Below are positions 1-8,000 of a stretch of 64,000 nt of DNA, in pieces. Both the position numbers and the translations under genes were made by a program. Below the pieces are notes generated by a model. That model saw only the letters and a list, made by a program, of their open reading frames with translations, was not told the DNA's origin and ran no database searches. The stretch comes from Niastella koreensis GR20-10 (GTDB lineage: Bacteria > Bacteroidota > Bacteroidia > Chitinophagales > Chitinophagaceae): positions 7,700,744-7,764,743 of the forward strand of contig NC_016609.1 in assembly GCF_000246855.1 (NCBI RefSeq), read 5' to 3'. Position 1 is the first letter of the stretch. Every line of letters starts with the position of its first letter.

Positions 1-565
1 TTACTTCGGGGACCGTTTTAATGATCTTGTCCTGCACCTGTAAAATGCGTTTTACTTCGCTGTTCGATACATCGGGCAAAGTAACCGGCATAAACAACAG
101 CGAGCCTTCATCGAGCGGCGGCATAAACTCCCGGCCCAGGCTCATGAGCAATGGAATGCTGATGGCCAATGCGATGATGTTTATGGCAATGGTTGTTTTT
201 CGCCATTTGATGCAGGCTTTTATCACTGGTTCATAAATGCGCTCCAGCAACCGGTTCACCGGGTTGGCGGTTTCGGGTCTGAAGCGCCCTTTCATAAAGA
301 AAGAGATCAGCACCGGCGCCAGGGTTACCACCAGCACGGCATCTACCACCATAATAAAGGTTTTGGTATATGCCAGCGGATGGAACAACTTTCCTTCCTG
401 ACCGGTTAACAGAAACACCGGCAAAAAAGAAGTAATGATAATGATGGTTGAAAAGAACACCCCCCGCGATACCTGCTTACAGGCCCGTTCAATGATCTGG
501 ATCCGCACCAGTTCGGGAATGCGGGGCTTATCCTTTCCGCTTATTTTGTTAAATAGTTTCGTCAT
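1..565 (-). CDS. CusA/CzcA-type RND efflux pump, C-terminal ORF (partial, cut by window edge)
   Basis: This ORF is open to the left edge, so its stop is not seen. It reads MTKLFNKISG..., then a stretch that matches the part of CusA/CzcA after transmembrane helix 4: hydrophobic helices around STIIIITSFLPVFLLTGQEG, the KTFIMVVDAVLVVTLAPVL helix, and the start of the second periplasmic half (SLGREFMPPLDEGSLLFMP). It is the natural continuation of the 426-residue ORF upstream, but in another frame. Its ATG overlaps that ORF's TGA as ATGA (562-565), so either translation is coupled and the pump is made as two polypeptides, or one frameshift has split one gene. Heavy-metal RND pumps export Cu(I)/Ag(I) or Zn/Co/Cd across the envelope. 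Confidence 0.75.
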   Translation of the reverse strand, partial: MTKLFNKISGKDKPRIPELVRIQIIERACKQVSRGVFFSTIIIITSFLPVFLLTGQEGKLFHPLAYTKTFIMVVDAVLVVTLAPVLISFFMKGRFRPETANPVNRLLERIYEPVIKACIKWRKTTIAINIIALAISIPLLMSLGREFMPPLDEGSLLFMPVTLPDVSNSEVKRILQVQDKIIKTVPEV

Positions 566-1842
566 GATTTTTCACTTTGCTGCTGCTGGTATTCGGCCAG
601 GTGGCGATAGGCGTTTTCACTCATAATAATGCCATTGTCCACAATAACCCCAATGGCCAGTGCGATGCCGGTTAATGACATAATATTCGAAGAAAGTCCA
701 ATGGCGTTGAGCAGAATAAAACTTACCGCAATGGTGATGGGAATTTGAATGATGATGCTTAAGGCGCTGCGCCAGTGGAACAGGAAAATGACCACGATCA
801 CTGCAACCACCGCCATCTCCTCGATCAACTTGTTCTTTACGTTGCCGATGGCCGCCTCTATCAGCTCACTGCGATCGTAACTGGTTTTAAAGGTCACCCC
901 ATTGGGCAAGCCCTTTTCCACCTCTTTCATCTTTGCTTTAACAGCGGTGATTACTTTATCGGCATTTTCGCCATACCGCATTACAACAATTCCGCCTACT
1001 ACTTCGCCCTGGCCATTTTCATCAAAAATGCCCAATCGCAGATCGCCGCCCATTTGCACCGTGCCAATATCTTTTACACGAACCGGAATGCCATTGTAAT
1101 TGCCCACGGCGGTGCTTTCCAGGTCTTCCTTGCTTTTAATATAACCCAGTCCGCGAATGATATAAGCCATGTCGCTCATTTCAAACTTGCGTCCGCCCAC
1201 ATCATTATTGGCAGCTTTTACCTTGTTCATCACATCCATGAGCGATACATTGTAAAACTGCAGTTTAACCGGGTCCAATACCAGCTGGTATTGTTTTTCA
1301 AATCCGCCAAAGGAAGATACTTCCGCTACACCAGGCACCGTTTGCAAAGCGAGTTTTATGTACCAGTCCTGCAGGGCGCGTTGTTCGCCCAGGTCCATTT
1401 GTTTGGCGTCGAGGGTATACCAGAATACATGGCCTACTCCCGTACCATCGGGGCCAAGGGTAGGCGTGATGCCTTCTGGTAACAGGCGTTGTGCATAGTT
1501 AAGGCGTTCCAGCACGCGGGTGCGCGCCCAATAGATGTCGGTATTATCCTCGAAGATCACGTACACAAAACTCATCCCGAACATAGAGGTGGCGCGTACA
1601 TTCTTCACCTTTGGAATGCCCTGGAGGTTGCTCACCAGGGGATAGGTTACCTGGTCTTCTATAATTTGCGGACTGCGGCCCATCCACTCGGTAAAAACGA
1701 TCACCTGGTTTTCAGACAGGTCGGGGATGGCGTCGATGGGGTTCTTTTGCACATTGATGAAACCCCAGATAAACAGCGCCACCGCCATTGCCAGTACGAT
1801 GTACCGGTTCCTTAGCGACCAGGTTATTAGTGATGAGATCAT
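562..1842 (-). CDS. CusA/CzcA-type RND heavy-metal efflux pump, N-terminal ORF
   Basis: 426 residues starting MISSLITWSLRNRYIVLAMA, the usual CusA/CzcA N-terminus with TM1 at about 12-28, followed by the periplasmic porter domain and TM2-TM4 (about 335-415, including GIALAIGVIVDNGIIMSENA, the family signature after helix 4). Family members are about 1040 residues. This ORF stops just after TM4 in a Gln-rich tail (EYQQQQSEKS), and the rest of the pump continues in the overlapping downstream ORF. The cut lies in a cytoplasmic loop, where a split pump could in principle still assemble. The gene follows two metal-associated genes on the same strand (DUF3347, HYC_CC_PP). The membrane-fusion and outer-membrane partners are not in the window. 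Confidence 0.85.
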   Translation of the reverse strand: MISSLITWSLRNRYIVLAMAVALFIWGFINVQKNPIDAIPDLSENQVIVFTEWMGRSPQIIEDQVTYPLVSNLQGIPKVKNVRATSMFGMSFVYVIFEDNTDIYWARTRVLERLNYAQRLLPEGITPTLGPDGTGVGHVFWYTLDAKQMDLGEQRALQDWYIKLALQTVPGVAEVSSFGGFEKQYQLVLDPVKLQFYNVSLMDVMNKVKAANNDVGGRKFEMSDMAYIIRGLGYIKSKEDLESTAVGNYNGIPVRVKDIGTVQMGGDLRLGIFDENGQGEVVGGIVVMRYGENADKVITAVKAKMKEVEKGLPNGVTFKTSYDRSELIEAAIGNVKNKLIEEMAVVAVIVVIFLFHWRSALSIIIQIPITIAVSFILLNAIGLSSNIMSLTGIALAIGVIVDNGIIMSENAYRHLAEYQQQQSEKS

Positions 1843-1885
1843 GCTTCAAATATTGAATGTTGAAGTGGGTGGATGATATTCGTTA

Positions 1886-2488
1886 TTACTGTATTTCCTC
1901 TTCCACTTCTCCGCATTCCATCATCTTTTCACCGAAGTAGGGGTTCTTTATTTCTTTGGTTTCGCTTAACCAGTTGGCGCCTTTTCCATTTTTTGCCATG
2001 GGGCAATGATCGTTGTACAGGGTTTTACCACCGCCAAAAGCTTTCACCAGTGAAGACATATCTTCGCTCATCATGGAAAAATGTTCACGCTGATGTTCAA
2101 TATCGCCAGTGCTTTTAGTGATATGCTCAGCGTGTTCTTTCAGGTCTTCTTCATTCTGATCGTACACATTTTTCTGATCTGCGGAAAGCAGTGATTTGTC
2201 GAAACCCTTCATGGCAGCTGACATGTTTTTTGCAGCGTCACCGGCATCGGTTGCTTTCCCGGCAATCAACGCATTTTTGATCTGCAGGTAACTATTGGTC
2301 AGATTTTTCATGTATGCAGTTACACCGGCATCAACCTTGGTAAAGGAGGCTTTCACCACTTTTACTTCGGTAGTGTCTTCTTGCGCAGCTGGTGTTTGTT
2401 CGGCGGATGGTTTGTTGGTAGCGTTATTGCTGCAGGAATACGTAATCACTGATAAGGTTGTCAGCAACCCAAATACAATCTTTTTCAT
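1886..2488 (-). CDS. DUF3347 domain lipoprotein, probable copper-handling protein
   Basis: 200 residues. The N-terminus is a lipoprotein signal (MKKIVFGLLTTLSVITYSC, Cys at about 19), followed by a Thr/Ala/Glu-rich linker and a helical domain (about 50-160). The C-terminus carries the DUF3347 signature: HCPMA near 160, then GANWLS, IKNPYFGEKMMECGEV. In this family the His, Cys and Met residues are thought to bind Cu, and the domain also occurs fused to CusB-type fusion proteins. The gene sits 43 bp upstream of the CusA-like gene on the same strand, which supports a periplasmic metal chaperone or buffer role. That role is inference; family membership is clear from the C-terminal motif. Confidence 0.8.
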   Translation of the reverse strand: MKKIVFGLLTTLSVITYSCSNNATNKPSAEQTPAAQEDTTEVKVVKASFTKVDAGVTAYMKNLTNSYLQIKNALIAGKATDAGDAAKNMSAAMKGFDKSLLSADQKNVYDQNEEDLKEHAEHITKSTGDIEHQREHFSMMSEDMSSLVKAFGGGKTLYNDHCPMAKNGKGANWLSETKEIKNPYFGEKMMECGEVEEEIQ

Positions 2489-2666
2489 TTGAATAAATTT
2501 TAGTGTGAAGATTTATGGTGCATAGAAAAAGCAGACTGAGGTACACAACAGTACTTTTTCAAATGCGATAATTATTATTTAGGGTAAAAAGGAAACGAAC
2601 GGAGGCATATATGTAACAAATGCCACTGGCCCAACAGAGCGTCAGGTTATACAAAAGAGGAATAAA

Positions 2667-3059
2667 TCAGATGCGGAAAATACAATAACGAATCCGGAGA
2701 GGCACCTTACCTCGTGGGGGCGCATTGGAAACAGGGTGTTCTTCAGCGAGGGAAGCAATGACCGGAGTTACAAAATCGGCATACGTGGTAACTACTGCGA
2801 TGGCAACCGGTGCTTCGGGTTGATAGCGGCTCTCGGCCTTTTGATCTTTTTCTACCTGTAACCGGTGGTGTTTATCCTCGCAGCATCCGCCTTTTTTTGA
2901 AGTGGATTTCACCATACCGCAGCTTTCGCAGGTATGCGTTTCTTTTACAGAAAGGTCCCAGTTGGTAAGCCGGCCCATGCAGTAATGCAGGTTTACCGTG
3001 GCGCCTATGGAGGTGCCCAGGTAAAAAACGGCTACAATAAATACCAGGAGCTTTTTCAT
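2667..3059 (-). CDS. HYC_CC_PP family protein
   Basis: 130 residues from the ATG at 3059 (MKKLLVFIVAVFYLGTSIGA, a clear signal peptide). A longer reading from 3158 adds an implausible hydrophobic prefix. All three name-giving motifs are visible: HYC in NLHYCMGRL, CC in KGGCCEDKHH, and PP in NAPPRGKVP near the C-terminus, plus CESCGM. These small secreted Cys/His proteins are common in Bacteroidota and usually sit beside copper or heavy-metal efflux genes, as here. Function is unproven; metal binding in the envelope is the obvious reading. It is first in the run of metal genes on this strand and probably shares its transcript with the DUF3347 gene 178 bp downstream. Confidence 0.75.
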   Translation of the reverse strand: MKKLLVFIVAVFYLGTSIGATVNLHYCMGRLTNWDLSVKETHTCESCGMVKSTSKKGGCCEDKHHRLQVEKDQKAESRYQPEAPVAIAVVTTYADFVTPVIASLAEEHPVSNAPPRGKVPLRIRYCIFRI

Positions 3060-3177
3060 AACGGTGTAAAAGTAGCGGCTTTTTTGTATAAGAGGTTTAT
3101 AAAATTTGGGGAAAAGGTTATAGAATATTGAGATCAGAGTTAAAACAAACAGATTCAACGAGTTAACCAGTTAACAA

Positions 3178-3223
3178 GTTGACCAGTTGACGTGTTAACT
3201 CGTCAATCGGTCAACTGGTCAAC
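3178..3223. repeat. GTTGACCAGTTGAC inverted repeat
   Basis: Perfect 14-bp inverted repeat: GTTGACCAGTTGAC at 3178-3191 and its reverse complement at 3210-3223, with an 18-base loop. Just upstream (3160-3175) is a related GTTAACCAGTTAAC copy. It lies between the divergent metal genes and the sensor kinase gene. Related GTTGAC/GTTGAT arrays occur near 14536, 25980 and 27938-28057, so this looks like a dispersed intergenic repeat and not a private operator. Confidence 0.6.
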
Positions 3224-3306
3224 CTTCCTGTCTCACACACCCATACATTTCATTAAACTATCGATACAATCAAGAATCTTTAATTCCAAGTTTATTACTT
3301 TGTACC

Positions 3307-4401
3307 ATGCCTTATTCAAAAATATCTGACTTTCTCATTCATCTGTTTGCCGGGTTAGCTTTTTTAGCCCTGCCCCTGCTTTTCATGAGCGGACAAATGG
3401 GGAATGAGGGCATGCTATCCATCGTAACCTCCCCCGGCTATTGGATCTTCGGCCTTACCTATATTGGCATCTTTTATCTGAATGCCTACTGGCTGATCCC
3501 AGCGCTTTATTTCAGAAAAAAGTACCTGTTCTATATCGTTACTATCTTGATCTTATTTGTGGTGGTTTCTTATGCCCGGCCATTTGAACAGTTATTGCAG
3601 CACCAACGGCATCATTTCAATCCACCATCCAGTGGGTTTAATCCGGGTCATGGCGGGCCGCATCAACCAGGAGGAGAGCCGCCGCAAGGCCCCAGGGGAC
3701 CAAGGTCGATGCGGATAGATATCGTAAGTATCTTTCTTTATATTATGACCATTGCTCTGGGGATGGCCATCCAGGTTACCCGCCAGTGGCGCAATTCGCT
3801 GCAACAGGTGGCTCGTGCCGAAGCAGACCGGGCACACGCTGAGCTCTCCTTTTTAAAAGCGCAGATCAATCCACACTTCTTATTCAATACCCTGAACAAT
3901 ATTTACTCGCTGGCCACCACCAAAAATGAAAAAACGGCCGACAGCATTATGAAACTGTCGAACATTATGCGATATGTAACCGATGACGTTTCGAAGCATT
4001 ATGTTCCGTTACAGCTGGAGGTTGATTGTATTCATGATTTTATTGAATTGCAACGGCTGCGGTTAAATAAAAAAACACAGGTTGAATTTAGTGTAAAGGG
4101 CACGCTGGAAGATAAAACTATAGTGCCATTATTATTGATCACATTTGTCGAGAATGTGTTCAAATATGGCATCAGCAGTCACGAAAGCGCTACCATCACT
4201 ATTCAATTAACCGCCGACGAACGCAGTATTACATTCTATTGTCACAACAAGATCTTCATCCCCGCCGGTACCCCGCAACGTACTGGTATTGGCATTGCCA
4301 ATGCAAAAAAACGACTGGAACATTTATACCCGAATAAACATTTGCTGAATATAACCAACGAAAATGGCTTCTTTTCCGTAGAATTGATCGTACTGGCTTA
4401 A
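3307..4401 (+). CDS. LytS-type sensor histidine kinase (His_kinase family) with His-rich loop
   Basis: 364 residues. Four hydrophobic helices (about 10-28, 43-62, 73-90, 139-158) precede a His_kinase domain with the phospho-acceptor box INPHFLFNTLNNIYS (His190) and a C-terminal HATPase (NVFKYGI, GIGIANAKKRL). With the kinase in the cytoplasm, the loop between helices 3 and 4 (about 92-138) is periplasmic. It is rich in His, Gly and Pro, with His at 99, 102, 103, 115 and 119, suggestive of metal sensing. The response regulator gene follows after 11 bp. A TTACTTTG sequence at 3295-3302, close to the Bacteroidota -7 box, almost abuts the start codon. Confidence 0.9.
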   Translation: MPYSKISDFLIHLFAGLAFLALPLLFMSGQMGNEGMLSIVTSPGYWIFGLTYIGIFYLNAYWLIPALYFRKKYLFYIVTILILFVVVSYARPFEQLLQHQRHHFNPPSSGFNPGHGGPHQPGGEPPQGPRGPRSMRIDIVSIFLYIMTIALGMAIQVTRQWRNSLQQVARAEADRAHAELSFLKAQINPHFLFNTLNNIYSLATTKNEKTADSIMKLSNIMRYVTDDVSKHYVPLQLEVDCIHDFIELQRLRLNKKTQVEFSVKGTLEDKTIVPLLLITFVENVFKYGISSHESATITIQLTADERSITFYCHNKIFIPAGTPQRTGIGIANAKKRLEHLYPNKHLLNITNENGFFSVELIVLA

Positions 4402-4412
4402 ACCCTTTTATT

Positions 4413-5111
4413 ATGCAATTGAAATGTGTTGCTATTGATGACGAGCCGCTTGCTCTGGAACTTTTACAGGAGTATATCTCGCGCTTTCCGCAGTTAAAGC
4501 TGGTGCATACATTCGATGATGCTATTTCGGCCGTTGAATTATTACGGAATACAAAGGTTGATCTGTTGTTTATTGACATCAATATGCCTGATATTACAGG
4601 CATTGATCTGGTACGTTCTTTGCAAGAAAAGCCACTGGTCATTTTCACTACAGCGCATAAGCAATTTGCCATTGAAGGGTTTGAACTGGACGCCGTGGAT
4701 TACCTGCTAAAGCCAATCAATTTCGACCGGTTTACCAGGGCGGTACATAAGGCAATCGATTATTATAAGTATAAGAACACTTTATCACAGGAAGAGAACG
4801 ACAGCCTGTTTGTTCATTCAGAATACAAACTGGTGAAAATTCCGCTTAATGATATTGAATACATCGAGAGCCTGGAAGATTATATAAAGATCCATATTGC
4901 CGGCGCAAAACCCATATTAACCCTGCTATCGATGAAAAAAGTGCTGGATAAATTACCAGCCGGTAAGTTTCAAAGAATACATCGAAGTTATATTGTAGCT
5001 GTTTCCCGGGTTAAGGCCATTCAAAACCGGAAAGTACAATTATCTTCTGCTGTTGAACTGCCTATCAGCGATAGCTACGTTCAATTCATCAATAACTGGA
5101 AGAAAAGCTAA
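4413..5111 (+). CDS. LytTR-family DNA-binding response regulator
   Basis: 232 residues. The N-terminal receiver domain has acidic residues at 9-11, phospho-acceptor Asp55 (FIDINMPD) and Lys in YLLKPI. The C-terminal LytTR domain (about 130-232) begins at the SEYKLVKIPLNDIEYIES motif and contains FQRIHRSYIVA, typical of LytR/AlgR DNA binding. It is translated with the sensor kinase (11-bp gap), so the pair forms one signalling unit. Targets are unknown; the adjacent divergent heavy-metal genes are the first candidates. No hairpin terminator is evident directly after the stop. Confidence 0.92.
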   Translation: MQLKCVAIDDEPLALELLQEYISRFPQLKLVHTFDDAISAVELLRNTKVDLLFIDINMPDITGIDLVRSLQEKPLVIFTTAHKQFAIEGFELDAVDYLLKPINFDRFTRAVHKAIDYYKYKNTLSQEENDSLFVHSEYKLVKIPLNDIEYIESLEDYIKIHIAGAKPILTLLSMKKVLDKLPAGKFQRIHRSYIVAVSRVKAIQNRKVQLSSAVELPISDSYVQFINNWKKS

Positions 5112-5316
5112 CATCAATAAAGTCATTTCCCCGATACATTTGCCGGTTTCGTCTATAACATAATTGCAATTATTAATATAGGAACTAATTTCAGGCAGTC
5201 AGAGCAATTTTTGTATATACATGGAGGTTATATGCTGCCTTCCGACCGGCAACCCTTTTTACTGTTGTATCGTAGAAGTGCAAGCATAATAGTTTTTATC
5301 CGATAAAACCTCTTGT

Positions 5317-5679
5317 ATGAAAAAATCGACCACGCTGGCAGTAGTTATCCTATTGGTTGTAGCACTGGCCAATGCCTGTAAAAAGAGCAGCAATGATAAT
5401 GGCTCCGACACGGGCACAGTTGACTGCAGTACTATTACTACCACCTTTTCAGGCAGTGTAAGTCCTTTAATGGGCGCAAGCTGTGCAAAATCCGGTTGCC
5501 ACAATAGTGGAAGTTTGAATGGCCCGGGAGCGCTTACAACCTATATACAGATCTTTAACGCCAAAGCGCAGATCCGGACGGCGGTAGCGAGTGGTGCAAT
5601 GCCCCGGGACGCCAGTTTTACCGCAGCCCAAAAGGCTACCATTACCTGCTGGATTGATGCCGGAGCACCAAATAATTAA
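5317..5679 (+). CDS. Lipoprotein with a CX4CH heme-c motif
   Basis: 120 residues. Lipoprotein signal MKKSTTLAVVILLVVALANAC (lipid Cys21), a Ser/Asp-rich linker, then a compact domain with CAKSGCH (Cys56, Cys61, His62), a heme-c type site with four residues between the cysteines instead of two. The C-terminal part (GAMPRDASFTAAQKATITCWIDAGAP) resembles Bacteroidota cytochrome-like lipoproteins in which a Met and a WIDAGAP stretch close the domain. It probably carries a small outer-membrane-anchored c-type heme, but heme attachment is inferred. It stands alone, 205 bp after the LytTR gene. Confidence 0.7.
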   Translation: MKKSTTLAVVILLVVALANACKKSSNDNGSDTGTVDCSTITTTFSGSVSPLMGASCAKSGCHNSGSLNGPGALTTYIQIFNAKAQIRTAVASGAMPRDASFTAAQKATITCWIDAGAPNN

Positions 5680-6162
5680 AGCGGCATTAAAAAGTTATAA
5701 GAATCTTAAACCGGCCACAATGATACTTTCTAGACGCCGTCTAAATAGATAAGTGAACAACTAGTAATTAGTTTTTCATGGGTGTTACTTTTAAAGTGCA
5801 AAGTCCTGTTTCCACAGGACTTTTTTATTTCTTCCCGGCAACAATTTATTTTTCACATTCTCTAAGTAGAAACAAGTATCCATTACAATAAGTTTTTATA
5901 GGTGGCCTGACTTTTGCTGATACAATCACGGTTTATTTAGTGGTTGCAAAATTTGCACATCATTAAACTTCCCAGATAACCTCCTTCCTAAGTAAATAGC
6001 TGTAACTATTTAACAATTCTCATTTAACTGTTCCCTACTCCATTTCGTAAATAAAATAGAGCAATCGATCCCTACGTCTACTTGTAATTAAATACTTACT
6101 ACCCATTCTATAACAAATTCATTTGTTTATGACCCTTTTTTACCCGACTAAACATCCAATAA
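5680..6162. other. Intergenic region with one hairpin
   Basis: No credible gene lies in these 483 bases. The only clear structure is the hairpin at 5801-5822. A short palindromic AGACGCCGTCT sits at 5732-5742. The 300 bases before the barrel gene are AT-rich and show no clear promoter with both elements. Confidence 0.5.
5801..5822 (+). terminator. Hairpin terminator or small-RNA 3' end
   Basis: Perfect 9-bp stem AAGTCCTGT/ACAGGACTT with a TTCC loop, followed by a T-rich run (TTTTTTATTT). It lies about 120 bases past the heme lipoprotein stop, so it may end that transcript or an unannotated small RNA. Confidence 0.6.
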
Positions 6163-6924
6163 ATGAAAGTGAGTTCCGGAAAAGCTTTTGTAATTTCTCT
6201 TATAGTATGTAGTTTATTTAATAGCGCCCGGGCGCAAACGAGCGTAACTATTCCTAAACATGAAATAGGGGGTAGTATAGGCATGTTTGTTTACCAGGGC
6301 GATTTAACTCCCGAAAAGGCCGGCGCCTTTAAAACACCCGGCTTTGCGTTCAATCTTTTTTACAACCGTTTACTTTCCCCGTCATTTTCATTGAGAACAA
6401 ATCTTGCCCATGGTAAGCTATGGGCCGATGAAGCCAATTACGATGACCCTGCCTGGCGAAAACAACGTAGTTTCTGGTTCAATGCCCGGAATACTGAAAT
6501 TTCGGAACTGCTGGTATGGAATGTTTTAAGAAATAACTACGGCGAAAGAAAGATTTTATCCCCTTATATTTTTGCTGGTGCAGGCATAGCCTCATTGCAT
6601 ATTAACCGCGGCTGGCAGAATCTTAATTACGATTATTTCGTCACCGATTCCGCTATGCTGAATGGATTGGCGGCTGACAGTGTGCATTCCCTGCCCGGTA
6701 CTATTGCGGTAATTCCCGTGGGCGTTGGGGTTCGGTATTCTATATCAAACAACCTGTCCCTCATGGCGGAGGCTTCTTACCGCTTTACGTTCAATGATTA
6801 TATCGATGGATTCAGCCAATCGGCCAACCCCAATACAAACGATCATTACTCGAATTATTCAATTGGCTTAATATATACGTTTGGTAAAAAAACCTCGCTC
6901 GATTGCCCTACTATGCGCTATTGA
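6163..6924 (+). CDS. DUF6089-like outer membrane beta-barrel protein
   Basis: 253 residues. Signal peptide MKVSSGKAFVISLIVCSLFNSARA, then alternating beta-strand patterns typical of an 8- to 10-strand barrel: EIGGSIGMFVYQGDL, SPYIFAGAGIA, IPVGVGVRYSISNNLSLMAEASYRF, SIGLIYTFG. The order of motifs matches the second barrel at 33541-34395 (LGIANYQGDL, TPYIFAGIGLYHF, IPLGVGATYAISEDVRVGLELGYRKLFTDYLDDVS). Both proteins end in CPxxR plus an aromatic residue (CPTMRY here). It likely sits in the outer membrane; its function is unknown. A strong bidirectional terminator follows. Confidence 0.75.
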   Translation: MKVSSGKAFVISLIVCSLFNSARAQTSVTIPKHEIGGSIGMFVYQGDLTPEKAGAFKTPGFAFNLFYNRLLSPSFSLRTNLAHGKLWADEANYDDPAWRKQRSFWFNARNTEISELLVWNVLRNNYGERKILSPYIFAGAGIASLHINRGWQNLNYDYFVTDSAMLNGLAADSVHSLPGTIAVIPVGVGVRYSISNNLSLMAEASYRFTFNDYIDGFSQSANPNTNDHYSNYSIGLIYTFGKKTSLDCPTMRY

Positions 6925-6976
6925 TATAAAGATTTTTAGTGAATGGCTTATTCACTGTTTGAAAAACCAAAAGGAC

Positions 6977-7026
6977 GGCCCCCTCCAACCTCTCCGCCAG
7001 CTGGCGGAGGAGGCAAGGAGGGGGCC
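6977..7026. terminator. Nested GC-rich bidirectional terminator
   Basis: Outer 10-bp arms GGCCCCCTCC/GGAGGGGGCC enclose an inner perfect palindrome CTCCGCC-AGCT-GGCGGAG (6992-7009). T-rich flanks lie on both sides and the genes converge (barrel on plus, transpeptidase on minus). The nested design and high GC resemble a mobile REP-like unit used as a terminator. Confidence 0.75.
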
Positions 7027-7053
7027 TTTTTATTGTTGTGGATATTCCTATCG

Positions 7054-7857
7054 TTAACCGGTAATTACGGGTTGTTGCGGCAATCCCGGCTGAATTATCA
7101 TTTTGGAATGTGAAACATAGAATGAATCGGGGCTATACAGGAACAAACAACTGCCATCTTTTATGGTATTGATAATGGCCTTGTGTAAAGCTGGCGGCAC
7201 TGCAGGGCAGCCTAAACTACGGCCCAGGCAGCCATACGCTTTAATGATTTTTTCATTCACATAATTAGCGGCGTGCATCACAATACTTCTGCTGTACGCG
7301 TTGTCATTGATGCCTGCTTCCTTTCCATCGAGGTGTAGTGAATAGCCGTGTTCGCCTGAATAAGTAGCTCCCGTTACATAAAAACCCAGACTACTCTTAA
7401 AACTGTTGGCGTCATTTGAAAACTCTGTGGCCATTTCCTTGCCCGAATTCCTGCCATGCGAAACAAAGGTGTTGAACAACAATTTACCGGTAGTTACATC
7501 AATTACAAACAACCTCTTTTTGTTGGAAGGCAAACTAAAATCAACAATGCTAAGAATGCGGTCGTTTTTTATTGACCCATCAGAAACCAGGTCGGTATAC
7601 CCCTGCAACGCATAGGTAAAGGCAGTTTGGGAAAGTCCCAGACTGTCTAATTTCATTTGACCATACAAACCGCTATACTGGTTAACGGATTCATTGGTGT
7701 TGACCATAGCTGAATCCTTCACAGGAGTAGCCGTAACGGCTTTTTTATTGTTCAGAAAACTGGCTGCAGGTGCTGCATACATGAAACATGCAACAATTAG
7801 CAATAACGCCGGAAGAAAGATTAATGCTTTGAATTTGGGATGGTTGGATTTTGGCAT
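7054..7857 (-). CDS. Murein L,D-transpeptidase catalytic domain protein (YkuD_2 type)
   Basis: 267 residues. An N-terminal membrane/signal segment (about 10-28) is followed by a catalytic domain from about 70: FVIDVTTGKLLFNTFVSHGR, SSLGFYVTGATYSGEHGYSLHLDG, IVMHAANYV, and the active-site Cys in GRSLGCPAV. Such enzymes form or edit 3-3 cross-links or attach proteins to peptidoglycan in the periplasm. A full-length paralogue lies at 22450-23232 with the same motif order. It is transcribed alone, toward the terminator at 6977-7026. Confidence 0.85.
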   Translation of the reverse strand: MPKSNHPKFKALIFLPALLLIVACFMYAAPAASFLNNKKAVTATPVKDSAMVNTNESVNQYSGLYGQMKLDSLGLSQTAFTYALQGYTDLVSDGSIKNDRILSIVDFSLPSNKKRLFVIDVTTGKLLFNTFVSHGRNSGKEMATEFSNDANSFKSSLGFYVTGATYSGEHGYSLHLDGKEAGINDNAYSRSIVMHAANYVNEKIIKAYGCLGRSLGCPAVPPALHKAIINTIKDGSCLFLYSPDSFYVSHSKMIIQPGLPQQPVITG

Positions 7858-8000
7858 TCACTCGATTTTTGATTAATGGTATTTAAATAAAATCTGCTTA
7901 CCCTATATTAACATATACAGGGGCAAGTGGTTTGCCAAACGGGCCCATTAAGGCAATTTTAACAGTTAAATAGATCGGTGTTGTGTGTCTTGAAAATCTT

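Noticed and set aside
775-1482. 235-codon plus-strand frame
   Set aside because: Antisense of the CusA-like gene; composition rich in His and Tyr typical of a shadow frame, no family signal.
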